Positions 1-7,806 of a stretch of 64,000 nt of DNA are shown here, one piece after another (the first letter of the stretch is position 1; every line of letters starts with the position of its first letter). Source of the DNA: an uncultured Hungatella sp. (lineage in GTDB: Bacteria > Bacillota > Clostridia > Lachnospirales > Lachnospiraceae). Location of the stretch: NCBI GenBank assembly GCA_910579515.1, contig CAJTUV010000014.1, positions 1-64,000 of the forward strand. The letters run 5' to 3'. Under the pieces are notes generated by a model, which saw only the letters and a program-made list of their open reading frames with translations, was not told the DNA's origin and did no database searches. The translations under genes were made by a program, and so were the position numbers.

Positions 1-55
1 GTAGAGCACTTGACTTTTAATCAAGTTGTCCGGGGTTCGAATCCCCGCACGCTCA
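1..55 (+). tRNA. tRNA-Lys (anticodon TTT), 5' end cut off by the window edge
   Basis: The D-arm end, anticodon arm, T-arm and 3' acceptor strand are visible. The anticodon stem CTTGA/TCAAG (9-13/21-25) encloses the loop CTTTTAA with anticodon TTT at 16-18. The T-stem CGGGG/CCCCG encloses TTCGAAT. The acceptor 3' strand CACGCTC ends with discriminator A at 55. The 5' acceptor strand lies before base 1. No CCA is encoded after the discriminator base. Confidence 0.93.
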
Positions 56-63
56 TAGTTTTG

Positions 64-294
64 TTATTCTTCAAATTCTGCAATGATATAATAGCCTCTG
101 TTATTATGTTTAATATCTTTTATAATCCCATGAGTATTTTTTAATCGGTCACGACCCTTATAGCATCCGGACATAGCGACGGCTGGTTCGATGATATAGC
201 AGCATCCGCTATCTGCGTCATGCTCTGATATTTCTATTTCCTGACCAATTTCTACTAGTCCTTGTCGTTCCATTTTAAATTCAATCGTTCTCAT
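64..294 (-). CDS. Small conserved-looking protein of unknown function (76 aa)
   Basis: I do not recognise this family. It is an acidic, soluble 76-residue protein with two adjacent cysteines near the middle (GCCYII) and no signal peptide or membrane segment. The ATG at 294 was chosen because an AAAGGGA ribosome binding site lies just upstream; a longer in-frame ATG at 375 lacks one and would add a hydrophobic stretch that overlaps the promoter. A good minus-strand promoter (TTTACA, 17 bp, TATAAT) lies at 323-351. It faces the tRNA-Lys and is divergent from the decarboxylase gene. That it is a real gene rests on promoter, RBS and codon-like composition, not on homology. Confidence 0.65.
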   Translation of the reverse strand: MRTIEFKMERQGLVEIGQEIEISEHDADSGCCYIIEPAVAMSGCYKGRDRLKNTHGIIKDIKHNNRGYYIIAEFEE

Positions 295-322
295 AAAAAT
301 TCCCTTTCTTTTTAATGTTTTT

Positions 323-351
323 ATTATAAGTGCAAAAAAATAAATTGTAAA
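323..351 (-). promoter_or_regulatory. Promoter of the small minus-strand gene
   Basis: Read on the minus strand, TTTACA (346-351) and TATAAT (323-328) are separated by 17 bp and lie about 30 bases upstream of the chosen start codon at 294. Confidence 0.6.
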
Positions 352-353
352 TA

Positions 354-362
354 TGATATAAT
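354..362 (+). promoter_or_regulatory. Extended -10 promoter for the decarboxylase-tmk genes
   Basis: TGATATAAT is a perfect extended -10 element. No recognisable -35 is present at the usual distance. It lies 33 bases before the ATG at 396. The same TGATATA(A/C)T form recurs before holB, the exonuclease gene and the cobalamin riboswitch in this window. Confidence 0.55.
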
Positions 363-395
363 TAAAAAAATGCAAATAGAAAAGGTGAGATTAAA

Positions 396-1841
396 ATGGG
401 AAATAATAAGAAGGAAAGTCTCTGTAAAAGCTTAGAAAATTACAGTTATAGCGACTTTTATCCTTTCCATATGCCCGGTCATAAACGCGCTGTAGAAGTT
501 CCACTTTTAAAAGAGTTTCCAAATCCCTATAGGATAGACATTACAGAAATTGAAGGTTTCGATAATCTGCACCATGCAAAAGGAATTTTAAAAGAATCTA
601 TGGAGCGGGCGGCTTCTGTTTATGGAGCTGATAAGACTTATTATTTGATCAATGGAAGTAGTTGTGGAATTTTAAGCGCTATCTGTGCGCTTACAGATAA
701 TTCAGACACAATTTTGATAAGTCGAAATTGTCATAAAGCGGCATATCATGGAGTTTTCCTCAATCAATTACAAGTTAAGTATATTTATCCACAAATAATT
801 GATGATTTTGGTGTACAAGGTGGATTATTACCTGATGAAATTGAGGATATGTTGAAAACTTTTGTGGATATCTCTGCTGTTTTTATTGTTTCACCGACTT
901 ATGATGGAATTGTATCTAATATTCGAAGAATTTCAACAATTTGTCATAATTATAAAATTCCTTTGATTGTAGATGAAGCTCATGGAGCACATTTTTCATT
1001 TGGAGAAAAGTTTCCAACATCAGCGCTGAACTTGGGAGCGGATATTGTGATTCAAAGTTTGCATAAAACATTGCCTTCTTTTACACAGACGGCTTTGCTT
1101 CATGTGAAGGGAAATTATGTAAATATAGAAAAACTGGAATTTTATCTTCAGATTTTTCAGAGCAGCAGCCCTTCTTATTTATTAATGACTGGAATCGAGA
1201 GATGTGTCAGGTTTATGGAGTCAGAAGGAAAAATTCAAATGAAGCAATTTGAGAATCGACTGGAAATTCTTCGTCAATCTTTAGGAAATATGAGAAGATT
1301 AAGACTGCTAGACAAATCAGTGATTCATAAATCAGGGGTATTTGATTTAGATATTTCTAAAATCATCGTGTCAACAAACCATACTCATTTGAATGGAGAG
1401 CAATTAATGTGTCGTCTGCGAGAAGATTACCATTTAGAGATGGAAATGTGCAGTATAGATTATATAACAGCTATCACTTCTGTTATGGACACGGAAGAAG
1501 GACTGAAAAGACTTGAAAACGCTTTAATATCTATTGACAGGGAATTAAAAGAAGGGTATGGTTTAAAGAGTGTACCCAAAAATAGAATGGCTGTAAAAGA
1601 AGTTATGAATTTATCAGAGGCGTGGAGAAGTGAAAAATACAGCATTCTTTTTGAAAACAGTGAAGGGAAAATTTCAGGAGAATTTATCTATATATATCCA
1701 CCTGGAATACCGCTTTTAGTGCCTGGAGAAGAAATTACTTTGGAGATCATAAATACTGTCTTAGATTATAAAAGGAAGAAATTGTCTGTCCAGGGCCTTA
1801 AAGATTCCAGTGTAGAGTGGATTCAGGTTATAAAAAAGTAA
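396..1841 (+). CDS. Orn/Lys/Arg decarboxylase family PLP enzyme (YaaO-like)
   Basis: Pyridoxal-phosphate enzyme of the fold-type I basic amino-acid decarboxylase family; family members convert arginine, lysine or ornithine to the diamine. Visible marks are HMPGHK near residues 25-30, the phosphate-binding NGSSCGIL near 86-93, DEAHGAH at 193-199, and SLHKTL with the probable Schiff-base lysine K224. At 481 aa it is the short Gram-positive form without the N-terminal wing domain of the E. coli enzymes. An AAAGGTGAG site precedes the ATG. It is 13 bases upstream of tmk, the same order as yaaO-tmk in Bacillus subtilis. The substrate cannot be decided from sequence. Confidence 0.9.
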   Translation: MGNNKKESLCKSLENYSYSDFYPFHMPGHKRAVEVPLLKEFPNPYRIDITEIEGFDNLHHAKGILKESMERAASVYGADKTYYLINGSSCGILSAICALTDNSDTILISRNCHKAAYHGVFLNQLQVKYIYPQIIDDFGVQGGLLPDEIEDMLKTFVDISAVFIVSPTYDGIVSNIRRISTICHNYKIPLIVDEAHGAHFSFGEKFPTSALNLGADIVIQSLHKTLPSFTQTALLHVKGNYVNIEKLEFYLQIFQSSSPSYLLMTGIERCVRFMESEGKIQMKQFENRLEILRQSLGNMRRLRLLDKSVIHKSGVFDLDISKIIVSTNHTHLNGEQLMCRLREDYHLEMEMCSIDYITAITSVMDTEEGLKRLENALISIDRELKEGYGLKSVPKNRMAVKEVMNLSEAWRSEKYSILFENSEGKISGEFIYIYPPGIPLLVPGEEITLEIINTVLDYKRKKLSVQGLKDSSVEWIQVIKK

Positions 1842-1854
1842 AAGGAGAAACTAG

Positions 1855-2523
1855 ATGGGAAAAGTAATTGTGATAGAGGGCAGTGACGGAAGTGGAAAAG
1901 CTACACAAACAAAGTTATTATATGAGTATTTAGTTCAGAAGGGAAAGCATGTAAAAATGGTAACTTATCCAAATTATGAAAGTCCTTCTTCTACTTTGGT
2001 AAAGATGTACTTAGGGAGTGAATTTGGAGAAGATGCATTTTCTGTGAATCCATATATGACGTCCTCTTTTTTTGCAGTAGACAGATTTGCTTCTTATCTA
2101 AAGGAGTGGAAATCTTTTTATGAAGAAGGAGAAGACAGGTTTGTGATTTGTGACAGATATGTGACAAGTAACATGCTCCATCAAACTGCAAAATTGAATT
2201 CAATGGAGGAGAAGCAGGCATTTGTAGATTGGGATTATGATTTTGAATTTGTAAAAGGCGGTCTTCCGCTTCCTGATTATGTATTTTTTTTGGATGTAAC
2301 TCCTGATGTGTCTATTCAACTGATGAAAGGGAGAGAAAATAAAATTACTCATGAAGAAAAAAAGGATATTCATGAAAAAAACAGGGAATTTTTGGTTCGT
2401 TCATATGAAAACAGTATGTTCTTAAGTGAAAAATACGGTTGGATCAAAATAGAATGTTGTGATCAGAATGGAAGCATGAAGTCGATTGATGAGATTCATA
2501 AGACGATTTGCAGCCTCATTTAA
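1855..2523 (+). CDS. tmk: Thymidylate kinase
   Basis: Phosphorylates dTMP to dTDP with ATP for DNA precursor synthesis. The P-loop is GSDGSGKAT at residues 9-17, with Ala where most family members have Ser before the final Thr. A CDRYVTSN segment near 99-106 matches the family DRY motif. A lid-like charged stretch (GRENKITHEEKKDIHEKNR) follows in the last third. Length 222 aa is slightly longer than the usual 205-215. It is translated from an AAAGGAG site 7 bases before the ATG and probably shares a transcript with the decarboxylase gene. A separate promoter follows it before holB. Confidence 0.93.
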   Translation: MGKVIVIEGSDGSGKATQTKLLYEYLVQKGKHVKMVTYPNYESPSSTLVKMYLGSEFGEDAFSVNPYMTSSFFAVDRFASYLKEWKSFYEEGEDRFVICDRYVTSNMLHQTAKLNSMEEKQAFVDWDYDFEFVKGGLPLPDYVFFLDVTPDVSIQLMKGRENKITHEEKKDIHEKNREFLVRSYENSMFLSEKYGWIKIECCDQNGSMKSIDEIHKTICSLI

Positions 2524-2538
2524 GGAAAAATATGATTC

Positions 2539-2567
2539 TATACAATAAATATTTTTTATGATATAAT
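2539..2567 (+). promoter_or_regulatory. Promoter before holB
   Basis: TATACA (2539-2544) and TATAAT (2562-2567) are 17 bp apart. The -10 is preceded by TG, giving an extended -10 element. It lies 25 bases upstream of the holB start, in the 68-base gap after tmk. Confidence 0.55.
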
Positions 2568-2591
2568 AACGACGTAAAGGAGGGGGATTCT

Positions 2592-3578
2592 ATGCTGGCT
2601 TTTCAAGAAATTTTAGGACATGAGACAATAAAAGATCATTTTCAAAAGGCAATAAAAGCGCATAAGATTTCTCATGCTTATATTTTAGCAGGAGAGGCAG
2701 GAATGGGACGAAAGTCACTGGCTCATGCCTTTGCCCTTACTTTGCTCTGTGAGAAGGGAAAGAGTCAACCTTGTATGGAATGCCATGCATGTAAGCAGGT
2801 GTTGTCCGGTAATCATCCAGATTTAATTCATGTTACTCATGAAAAAGCAGGTAGTATCGGTGTAGATGATATTCGGGAGCAAGTGAATGATACCATTATG
2901 ATACGCCCATATAGCAGTTATTATAAAATATATATTGTAGATGAAGCAGAGAAGATGACGATACAGGCCCAGAACGCTTTGCTTAAAACTATTGAGGAGC
3001 CACCATCTTATGCAGTTATACTTCTTTTGACTACAAATTCGGATGGATTTTTACCAACCATTTTATCCAGATGCATTCAGTTAAAGTTAAAGCCTTTACA
3101 AGACTCTGTGATTTGTGGATATTTAATAAATTCTTTGGGGATTCCTGAAAATGAGGCAAAATTGTATACGGCCTTTGCCAGGGGAAATTTGGGAAAAGCT
3201 ATGAGGCTTGCAGATTCAGAGGAATTTAGAAATATGTATAAGAAACTTTTATACATATTGAGAAATGTAAGAACCATGGATATTTCTGAGCTTTTGGCTT
3301 GTATTAAAAAGCTAAAAGAAGAAATGGATTTATATGAGTGTTTGGATTTTATGCAGATGTGGTATCGGGATGCTTTGATGTTTAAAGTAACGAACGACGC
3401 AAATTTATTAATTTTTAAAGAGGAATACAGTACAATCAGCGAGATAAGCAGACAGATTGGTTATGACGGAATGGAAAATATATTGCAATCTATTGAGAAA
3501 GCAAGAATCCGTCTGGAGGCAAATGTAAATATGGAACTTGTTATGGAGTTGATGTTCCTGGTAATGAAAGAGAATTAA
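2592..3578 (+). CDS. holB: DNA polymerase III delta' subunit (clamp loader)
   Basis: AAA+ clamp-loader subunit that helps open and load the sliding clamp. The Walker A region is GEAGMGRKS at residues 34-42, with Arg before the Lys. A zinc-binding cysteine set is formed by C53, C61, C64 and C67. Walker B DEAEKM is near 117-122, followed by NALLKTIEEPP, and the clamp-loader SRC motif is LSRC at 158-161. Length 328 aa is typical. RBS GGAGGGG precedes the ATG at 2592. The order tmk-holB-ricT matches B. subtilis, although the small yaaQ and yaaR genes are absent here. Confidence 0.93.
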   Translation: MLAFQEILGHETIKDHFQKAIKAHKISHAYILAGEAGMGRKSLAHAFALTLLCEKGKSQPCMECHACKQVLSGNHPDLIHVTHEKAGSIGVDDIREQVNDTIMIRPYSSYYKIYIVDEAEKMTIQAQNALLKTIEEPPSYAVILLLTTNSDGFLPTILSRCIQLKLKPLQDSVICGYLINSLGIPENEAKLYTAFARGNLGKAMRLADSEEFRNMYKKLLYILRNVRTMDISELLACIKKLKEEMDLYECLDFMQMWYRDALMFKVTNDANLLIFKEEYSTISEISRQIGYDGMENILQSIEKARIRLEANVNMELVMELMFLVMKEN

Positions 3579-3596
3579 AAGTGTTATCGAAAGGAA

Positions 3597-4520
3597 ATGG
3601 TGGAATTGATGACCAATATAATAGGAGTTAGATTCCGAAATGCAGGTAAAATATATTATTTTTCTCCTGGCAAATATGAGATTGAATCTGGCCAACATGT
3701 GATTGTAGAGACTTCCCGCGGAATCGAATATGGGTATGTGGTTTTGGGAAGCAGAGAAATTGAAGAGGAGAAGGTTATTCAGCCTTTAAAGCCTGTGATT
3801 CGCATTGCTAACAAAGAGGATGAAGAGAGAGAAGCAGCCAATAAAATAAAAGAGAAAGAAGCATTTAAGATTTGTATTGAAAAAATAAAAAAACATAATC
3901 TGGAAATGAAGCTGATAGATGTAGAGTATACTTTTGATAACAATAAAGTATTATTCTATTTTACTGCAGATGGAAGGATTGATTTCAGGGAACTGGTAAA
4001 GGATTTGGCGGCAGTGTTTAAAACGAGAATCGAACTTCGCCAGGTAGGGGTCAGAGACGAGACTAAAATTGTAGGTGGAATTGGAATCTGCGGGCGCTCC
4101 TTATGCTGCCATTCTTATTTGTCAGAGTTCATCCCTGTTTCTATAAAAATGGCAAAAGAACAAAACTTATCCTTGAATCCTTCTAAAATTTCAGGAGTGT
4201 GTGGAAGATTGATGTGCTGTTTGAAAAATGAAGAGGAAACTTATGAATATTTAAATAGTAAACTTCCGGTGATTGGTGATTTTGTTACCACAGACGACGG
4301 TCTAAAGGGAGAAGTACATAGTGTAAATGTACTGAGACAGTTAGTAAAAGTAGTGGTAACTGTAGATAAGGATGAAAAGGAAATAAGAGAATATAAAGTA
4401 GAACAGCTAAGATTTAAACCAAAGAGAAAGAAAGAAAAAATACATGTTCAGGATGATGAGTTAAAAAAGCTGGAGGCTTTGGAAAAGGTAGAAGGAAAAT
4501 CGAAACTGGATGATAAATAA
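3597..4520 (+). CDS. ricT: PSP1-domain protein RicT (YaaT family)
   Basis: PSP1 (YaaT) family; in B. subtilis RicT works with RicA and RicF in a complex that influences RNase Y, competence and sporulation and binds 4Fe-4S clusters. Two cysteine motifs typical of the family are visible: CGRSLCC (C165, C170, C171) and CGRLMCC (C202, C207, C208). The C-terminal 30 residues are Lys-rich. The start is uncertain. ATG 3597 directly abuts the AAGGAA motif, so ATG 3609 (four codons later) may be the true one. It follows holB by 18 bases, as in Bacillus. Confidence 0.9.
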   Translation: MVELMTNIIGVRFRNAGKIYYFSPGKYEIESGQHVIVETSRGIEYGYVVLGSREIEEEKVIQPLKPVIRIANKEDEEREAANKIKEKEAFKICIEKIKKHNLEMKLIDVEYTFDNNKVLFYFTADGRIDFRELVKDLAAVFKTRIELRQVGVRDETKIVGGIGICGRSLCCHSYLSEFIPVSIKMAKEQNLSLNPSKISGVCGRLMCCLKNEEETYEYLNSKLPVIGDFVTTDDGLKGEVHSVNVLRQLVKVVVTVDKDEKEIREYKVEQLRFKPKRKKEKIHVQDDELKKLEALEKVEGKSKLDDK

Positions 4521-4522
4521 TC

Positions 4523-4567
4523 ATGAAAAATGAGGATTGTAATATTTTTTGCAGTCCTTATTTTCAT
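4523..4567 (+). other. Intercistronic stem-loop between ricT and the methyltransferase gene
   Basis: An imperfect inverted repeat, 4523-4539 against 4552-4567, can form a stem of about 16 bp with two G-U pairs and one bulged A around a 12-base U-rich loop. It starts three bases after the ricT stop codon. No T-run follows the 3' arm, so it does not look like a normal intrinsic terminator. It may be an mRNA-processing or stability element. Confidence 0.45.
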
Positions 4568-4587
4568 ATAGAAAAGGAAATTGGGAA

Positions 4588-5325
4588 ATGGAAGTGATCG
4601 TGAGAGAAGATGAAAGAATTGATGATTTGCAGAGAAATGGATATCAAATTATTCAGAAAAAAGGCGGATTCTGCTTTGGGATGGATGCAGTGCTTTTGTC
4701 TGGATTTGCTAATGTTAAAGAAGGAGAGAACGCCATTGACCTTGGAACCGGTACAGGTATTATTCCCATTCTTCTGGAAGCTAAAAATAAAGGACAGAAG
4801 TACGTTGGATTGGAAATTCAAGAAGATATGGTTGAAATGGCCTGCAGAAGTGTGGTATTGAATCATTTGGAAAATAAAGTTTCGATTATCCAGGGCGACA
4901 TAAGGGGGGCAGGAAAACAATTTGGATTAGCTACCTTTGATGTGGTAACTTCTAATCCGCCTTATATCAGCGATGCCCATGGATTAAAAAATCCAGATTT
5001 ACCAAAAGCCATTGCCAGACATGAAGTTCTTTGTAAATTGGAGGATGTGGCCAGAGAAGCAGCGGGGCTTTTAAAGCCTGGAGGACACCTTTTTATGGTT
5101 CATCGACCTCAGCGCCTCATCGAGATTATCACAACGCTGAAACAATTTAATCTGGAACCAAAGAGGATGAAAATGGTTCATCCTTTCTTGAATCGAGACG
5201 CCAATATGGTGTTAATTGAGGCAGTCAGGGGCGGGAAGTCTATGATGAAGGTAGAAGCGCCGATTATTGTTTATAAAGCGCCTGGAGTGTATTCAGAGGA
5301 GATTTATGAGATTTATGGATATTAA
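4588..5325 (+). CDS. tRNA1(Val) (adenine37-N6)-methyltransferase family protein (YabB-like)
   Basis: SAM-dependent N6-adenine methyltransferase of the TrmN6/YfiC/YabB family, expected to modify A37 of a valine tRNA. The SAM-binding motif is DLGTGTGIIP at residues 51-60 and the catalytic NPPY motif is at 123-126. ATG 4588 is preferred because AAAAGGAAATTGGG lies directly upstream; an in-frame TTG at 4549 falls inside the stem-loop. Length 245 aa fits the family. Its position after ricT matches yabB of B. subtilis. Substrate specificity is by family only. Confidence 0.88.
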   Translation: MEVIVREDERIDDLQRNGYQIIQKKGGFCFGMDAVLLSGFANVKEGENAIDLGTGTGIIPILLEAKNKGQKYVGLEIQEDMVEMACRSVVLNHLENKVSIIQGDIRGAGKQFGLATFDVVTSNPPYISDAHGLKNPDLPKAIARHEVLCKLEDVAREAAGLLKPGGHLFMVHRPQRLIEIITTLKQFNLEPKRMKMVHPFLNRDANMVLIEAVRGGKSMMKVEAPIIVYKAPGVYSEEIYEIYGY

Positions 5326-5884
5326 AAAATCCTTGACTGCAAAAGATATGGCCTTTTGTGGACTGTTTGCAGCGTTAATAGGAGTAGGAGCTTTTTTAAA
5401 AATCAGTATACCAGTAGAGCCATTTCCAATGCATTTCACATTACAGCTTTTCTTTGTACTTTTGGCAGGTTTTATTTTGGGTAATAAGAAAGGCGCATTG
5501 TGTGTATGCATCTATTTAGGGGTTGGTCTGGTAGGGATTCCTGTGTTTGCGGCAGGAGGAGGACCTGCTTACGTAATCCGGCCTACGTTTGGTTTTCTTC
5601 TGGGATTTGTTTTAGCAGCCTATGTCACAGGCTCTCTAAGTTCTGTAAAGGGGAAAGGTAATGTGAGATGGAATGTATTCGCCGCTTTTTTGGGAATGAT
5701 GATGTATTATGGAATTGGAATGATTTATTTCTATGTTATCAGTAATTTTATCATTTCCAAATCTGTGACGTGGCATATTGTATTTATTAATTGTTTTTTA
5801 ATTACAGTAGCAGGAGATTTTATCCTTTGTATTTTGGCTGCAGCTTTGGCTCATCGGTTAAGGGCATTTGACAGATGGATTTAA
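5306..5884 (+). CDS. bioY: Biotin transporter BioY (ECF S component)
   Basis: Integral membrane substrate-binding component of the energy-coupling-factor biotin importer. About six hydrophobic segments are visible. The family signature PFPMHFTLQLFFVLLAGF is followed by GVGLVGIPVF and GGGPAYVIRPTFGFLLGF. ATG 5306 is chosen because AGAGGAG sits four bases upstream. This gives 192 aa and a 20-base overlap with the preceding gene, indicating translational coupling. No EcfA or EcfT genes are near, so it would use a shared ECF module or act alone. No biotin-repressor site was identified. Confidence 0.93.
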   Translation: MRFMDIKKSLTAKDMAFCGLFAALIGVGAFLKISIPVEPFPMHFTLQLFFVLLAGFILGNKKGALCVCIYLGVGLVGIPVFAAGGGPAYVIRPTFGFLLGFVLAAYVTGSLSSVKGKGNVRWNVFAAFLGMMMYYGIGMIYFYVISNFIISKSVTWHIVFINCFLITVAGDFILCILAAALAHRLRAFDRWI

Positions 5885-5925
5885 AGACTTATAAATTTAT
5901 CATAAAAAGTTAAGAAATCGGATAG

Positions 5926-5954
5926 TTTACATGAAAAATAATCAGTCGTATAAT
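5926..5954 (+). promoter_or_regulatory. Promoter of the polysaccharide deacetylase gene
   Basis: TTTACA (5926-5931) and a perfect TATAAT (5949-5954) are separated by 17 bp, 41 bases before the start codon. Confidence 0.75.
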
Positions 5955-5995
5955 AACAAGGTAACATAGATTTTAGCTTTTTGGGGGGTGAGATT

Positions 5996-6901
5996 ATGAG
6001 AAGAAAAGATGTAAAAAAATGGTTGGCAGGATGTGGTTTGATTTTTTTCTTTTCCCTTTTTGCTTCTGGGACTGCTATGGCAGAGTGGAGAAATATTGAT
6101 AAAGGGCCTGGCGGAGCAGAATGGGTAGATGAGAACGGAAATGTAATACCATACTCAGAATATAAGAAGGAGAAGGAAGAAATGGCGGTGTTAGAAGAGA
6201 GTGTGGAACAGGAGTCTCAGGAAGCGGTACAAGAGACTGAAACAGCAGTGCAGGAAACAGAAGCGGTTTTGGAGACTTCAGAACGTGTTATCGATCCATC
6301 AAGACCAATGGTTGCTTTAACTTTTGATGACGGCCCTTATGCCCCTGTTGGAAACAGAATCATGGATTCCCTGGCTCAGTATGGTGGAAAAGCTACGTTT
6401 TTTGTGGTCGGAAACAGATGTGCAAGCTACGCGGAAGAAATGCAGAGAATGGTGGCAGAGGGGCATGAGATTGGAAATCATACATATAGCCATAAATATT
6501 TAGATAAGCTGGGGGCATCAGAAATTCAAAGTCAGATTCAACGAGGCAATGAGGCGATTCAAGCGGTGGCAGGAGTTCCAGCAGTGATCGTCCGTCTTCC
6601 CGGTGGCAATAAAAATGCAACCGTTCTGGCTAATGTCAATGCTCCTATGATTATGTGGAGTATTGATACTTTAGACTGGAAACTGAAAAATGCGCAGACT
6701 ACAATCGATGCTGTATTAGGAAAAGTCAGGGACGGAGATATTGTATTAATGCATGAATTGTATTCTTCCACCGGCGATGCCGCTATGCAGATTATTCCTG
6801 CCTTAGTGGAACGGGGATATCAGTTAGTGACTGTCAGCGAATTGGCACAATATCGAGGCGGCCTGGAAAGTGGAAAGCTGTATTTTAATTTCTATCAGTA
6901 A
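5996..6901 (+). CDS. Secreted polysaccharide deacetylase
   Basis: NodB-homology carbohydrate esterase family 4 enzyme, probably removing acetyl groups from peptidoglycan or another surface glycan. An N-terminal signal peptide (hydrophobic residues 9-29, ending TAMAE) is followed by a Glu-rich linker to about residue 100. The NodB domain shows TFDDGP (109-114), HEIGNHTYSH with H162 and H166, RLPGG, DTLDWKL and LMHE. Together these supply the expected metal and catalytic residues. GGGGGTGAG lies before ATG 5996; an upstream in-frame TTG at 5981 is less likely. It has its own promoter. Its 3' end overlaps the convergent next gene by 17 bases. The exact substrate is unknown. Confidence 0.92.
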   Translation: MRRKDVKKWLAGCGLIFFFSLFASGTAMAEWRNIDKGPGGAEWVDENGNVIPYSEYKKEKEEMAVLEESVEQESQEAVQETETAVQETEAVLETSERVIDPSRPMVALTFDDGPYAPVGNRIMDSLAQYGGKATFFVVGNRCASYAEEMQRMVAEGHEIGNHTYSHKYLDKLGASEIQSQIQRGNEAIQAVAGVPAVIVRLPGGNKNATVLANVNAPMIMWSIDTLDWKLKNAQTTIDAVLGKVRDGDIVLMHELYSSTGDAAMQIIPALVERGYQLVTVSELAQYRGGLESGKLYFNFYQ

Positions 6902-7622
6902 TCCTTCTCTTTGGAGAACTATTCCTTTTGGCAGCATAGATTCCTACTAACAGATGAAGGAGAAACCCGCCCAGGCAAATGGAAAATAAATAGGATATAA
7001 TTCCTATAAAGATTCCATATCGAAGAGAAATTTCATTAAAAATTATTTGGGTTACAGGATAATAGGGGGAAATGTAAAACATGTCTGCCTGACCTTTGGT
7101 AGCGACATTGATTCCAGAGGCAATCAGGCAGAAAACCCCAAAAAGGACAAGTGTTTTACTATATTCCCTCCATCCATGTCCACTCATTCCTGACAATCCA
7201 CTAAAAAGTCCAAGAAAAATCAGCAGCACATGCCATAGTAATCCATGGAGCGTTAAAGACCAGTAAGGATGGTAAAGTCCTGATGGTTCTATAAGCGCCA
7301 TAATTCCTCCCAAAAGACAAAAATTCTGCAAATAGGTGCAGATGATTTGTCTGATGGAAGGATATTTTTTTATAAGAGGAAGAATCAGACATAAGTACAT
7401 GGGAGTGCTACAAAGCTGAAATGGAAAATACCACCAGTCATACTTCCCGTGATTAACAATCACATATAAAAATAATTGTTTATAAAGCTCTCCAAAAGCC
7501 AGAATGATACCACACAGATTCATAATCCAAAGCGATTTGTCTTTTGATATGTGATATGTCATTTTTTCTGCCGCCCAGATGGCGAAAAATACACTAATAA
7601 CACAAAAGGATAGATGAAACAT
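6885..7622 (-). CDS. YwaF family (TIGR02206-like) integral membrane protein
   Basis: Polytopic membrane protein with about six to seven hydrophobic helices and the motif HGKYDWWYFPFQLCSTPMY, characteristic of the YwaF/TMEM164-type family; its function is not established. The start at 7622 is preferred because AGGAGG occurs 11 bases upstream on the minus strand. An in-frame ATG at 7673 has no ribosome binding site and would add 17 residues. It is convergent with the deacetylase gene and overlaps its 3' end by 17 bases. No partner genes suggest a role. Confidence 0.8.
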   Translation of the reverse strand: MFHLSFCVISVFFAIWAAEKMTYHISKDKSLWIMNLCGIILAFGELYKQLFLYVIVNHGKYDWWYFPFQLCSTPMYLCLILPLIKKYPSIRQIICTYLQNFCLLGGIMALIEPSGLYHPYWSLTLHGLLWHVLLIFLGLFSGLSGMSGHGWREYSKTLVLFGVFCLIASGINVATKGQADMFYISPYYPVTQIIFNEISLRYGIFIGIISYLFSICLGGFLLHLLVGIYAAKRNSSPKRRITDRN

Positions 7623-7710
7623 AGAATCTAGTGCCTCCTGAAGAAAGGTATTTACGTTTTTATTGTACCACATTTTTACTTTAAAATTTGTATTTGGATA
7701 AAAGTTATAC

Positions 7711-7738
7711 TTGATTAATTTGAAAAATGCCGTATAAT
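7711..7738 (+). promoter_or_regulatory. Promoter of the amino-acid ABC transporter operon
   Basis: TTGATT (7711-7716) and TATAAT (7733-7738) are separated by 16 bp, about 70 bases before the substrate-binding protein start. Confidence 0.65.
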
Positions 7739-7806
7739 GTATAACTAGTGATGCAAGAAAGAATAGTTATGCATTACTATTGTATATATATAAGGAGGAA
7801 GTTATT

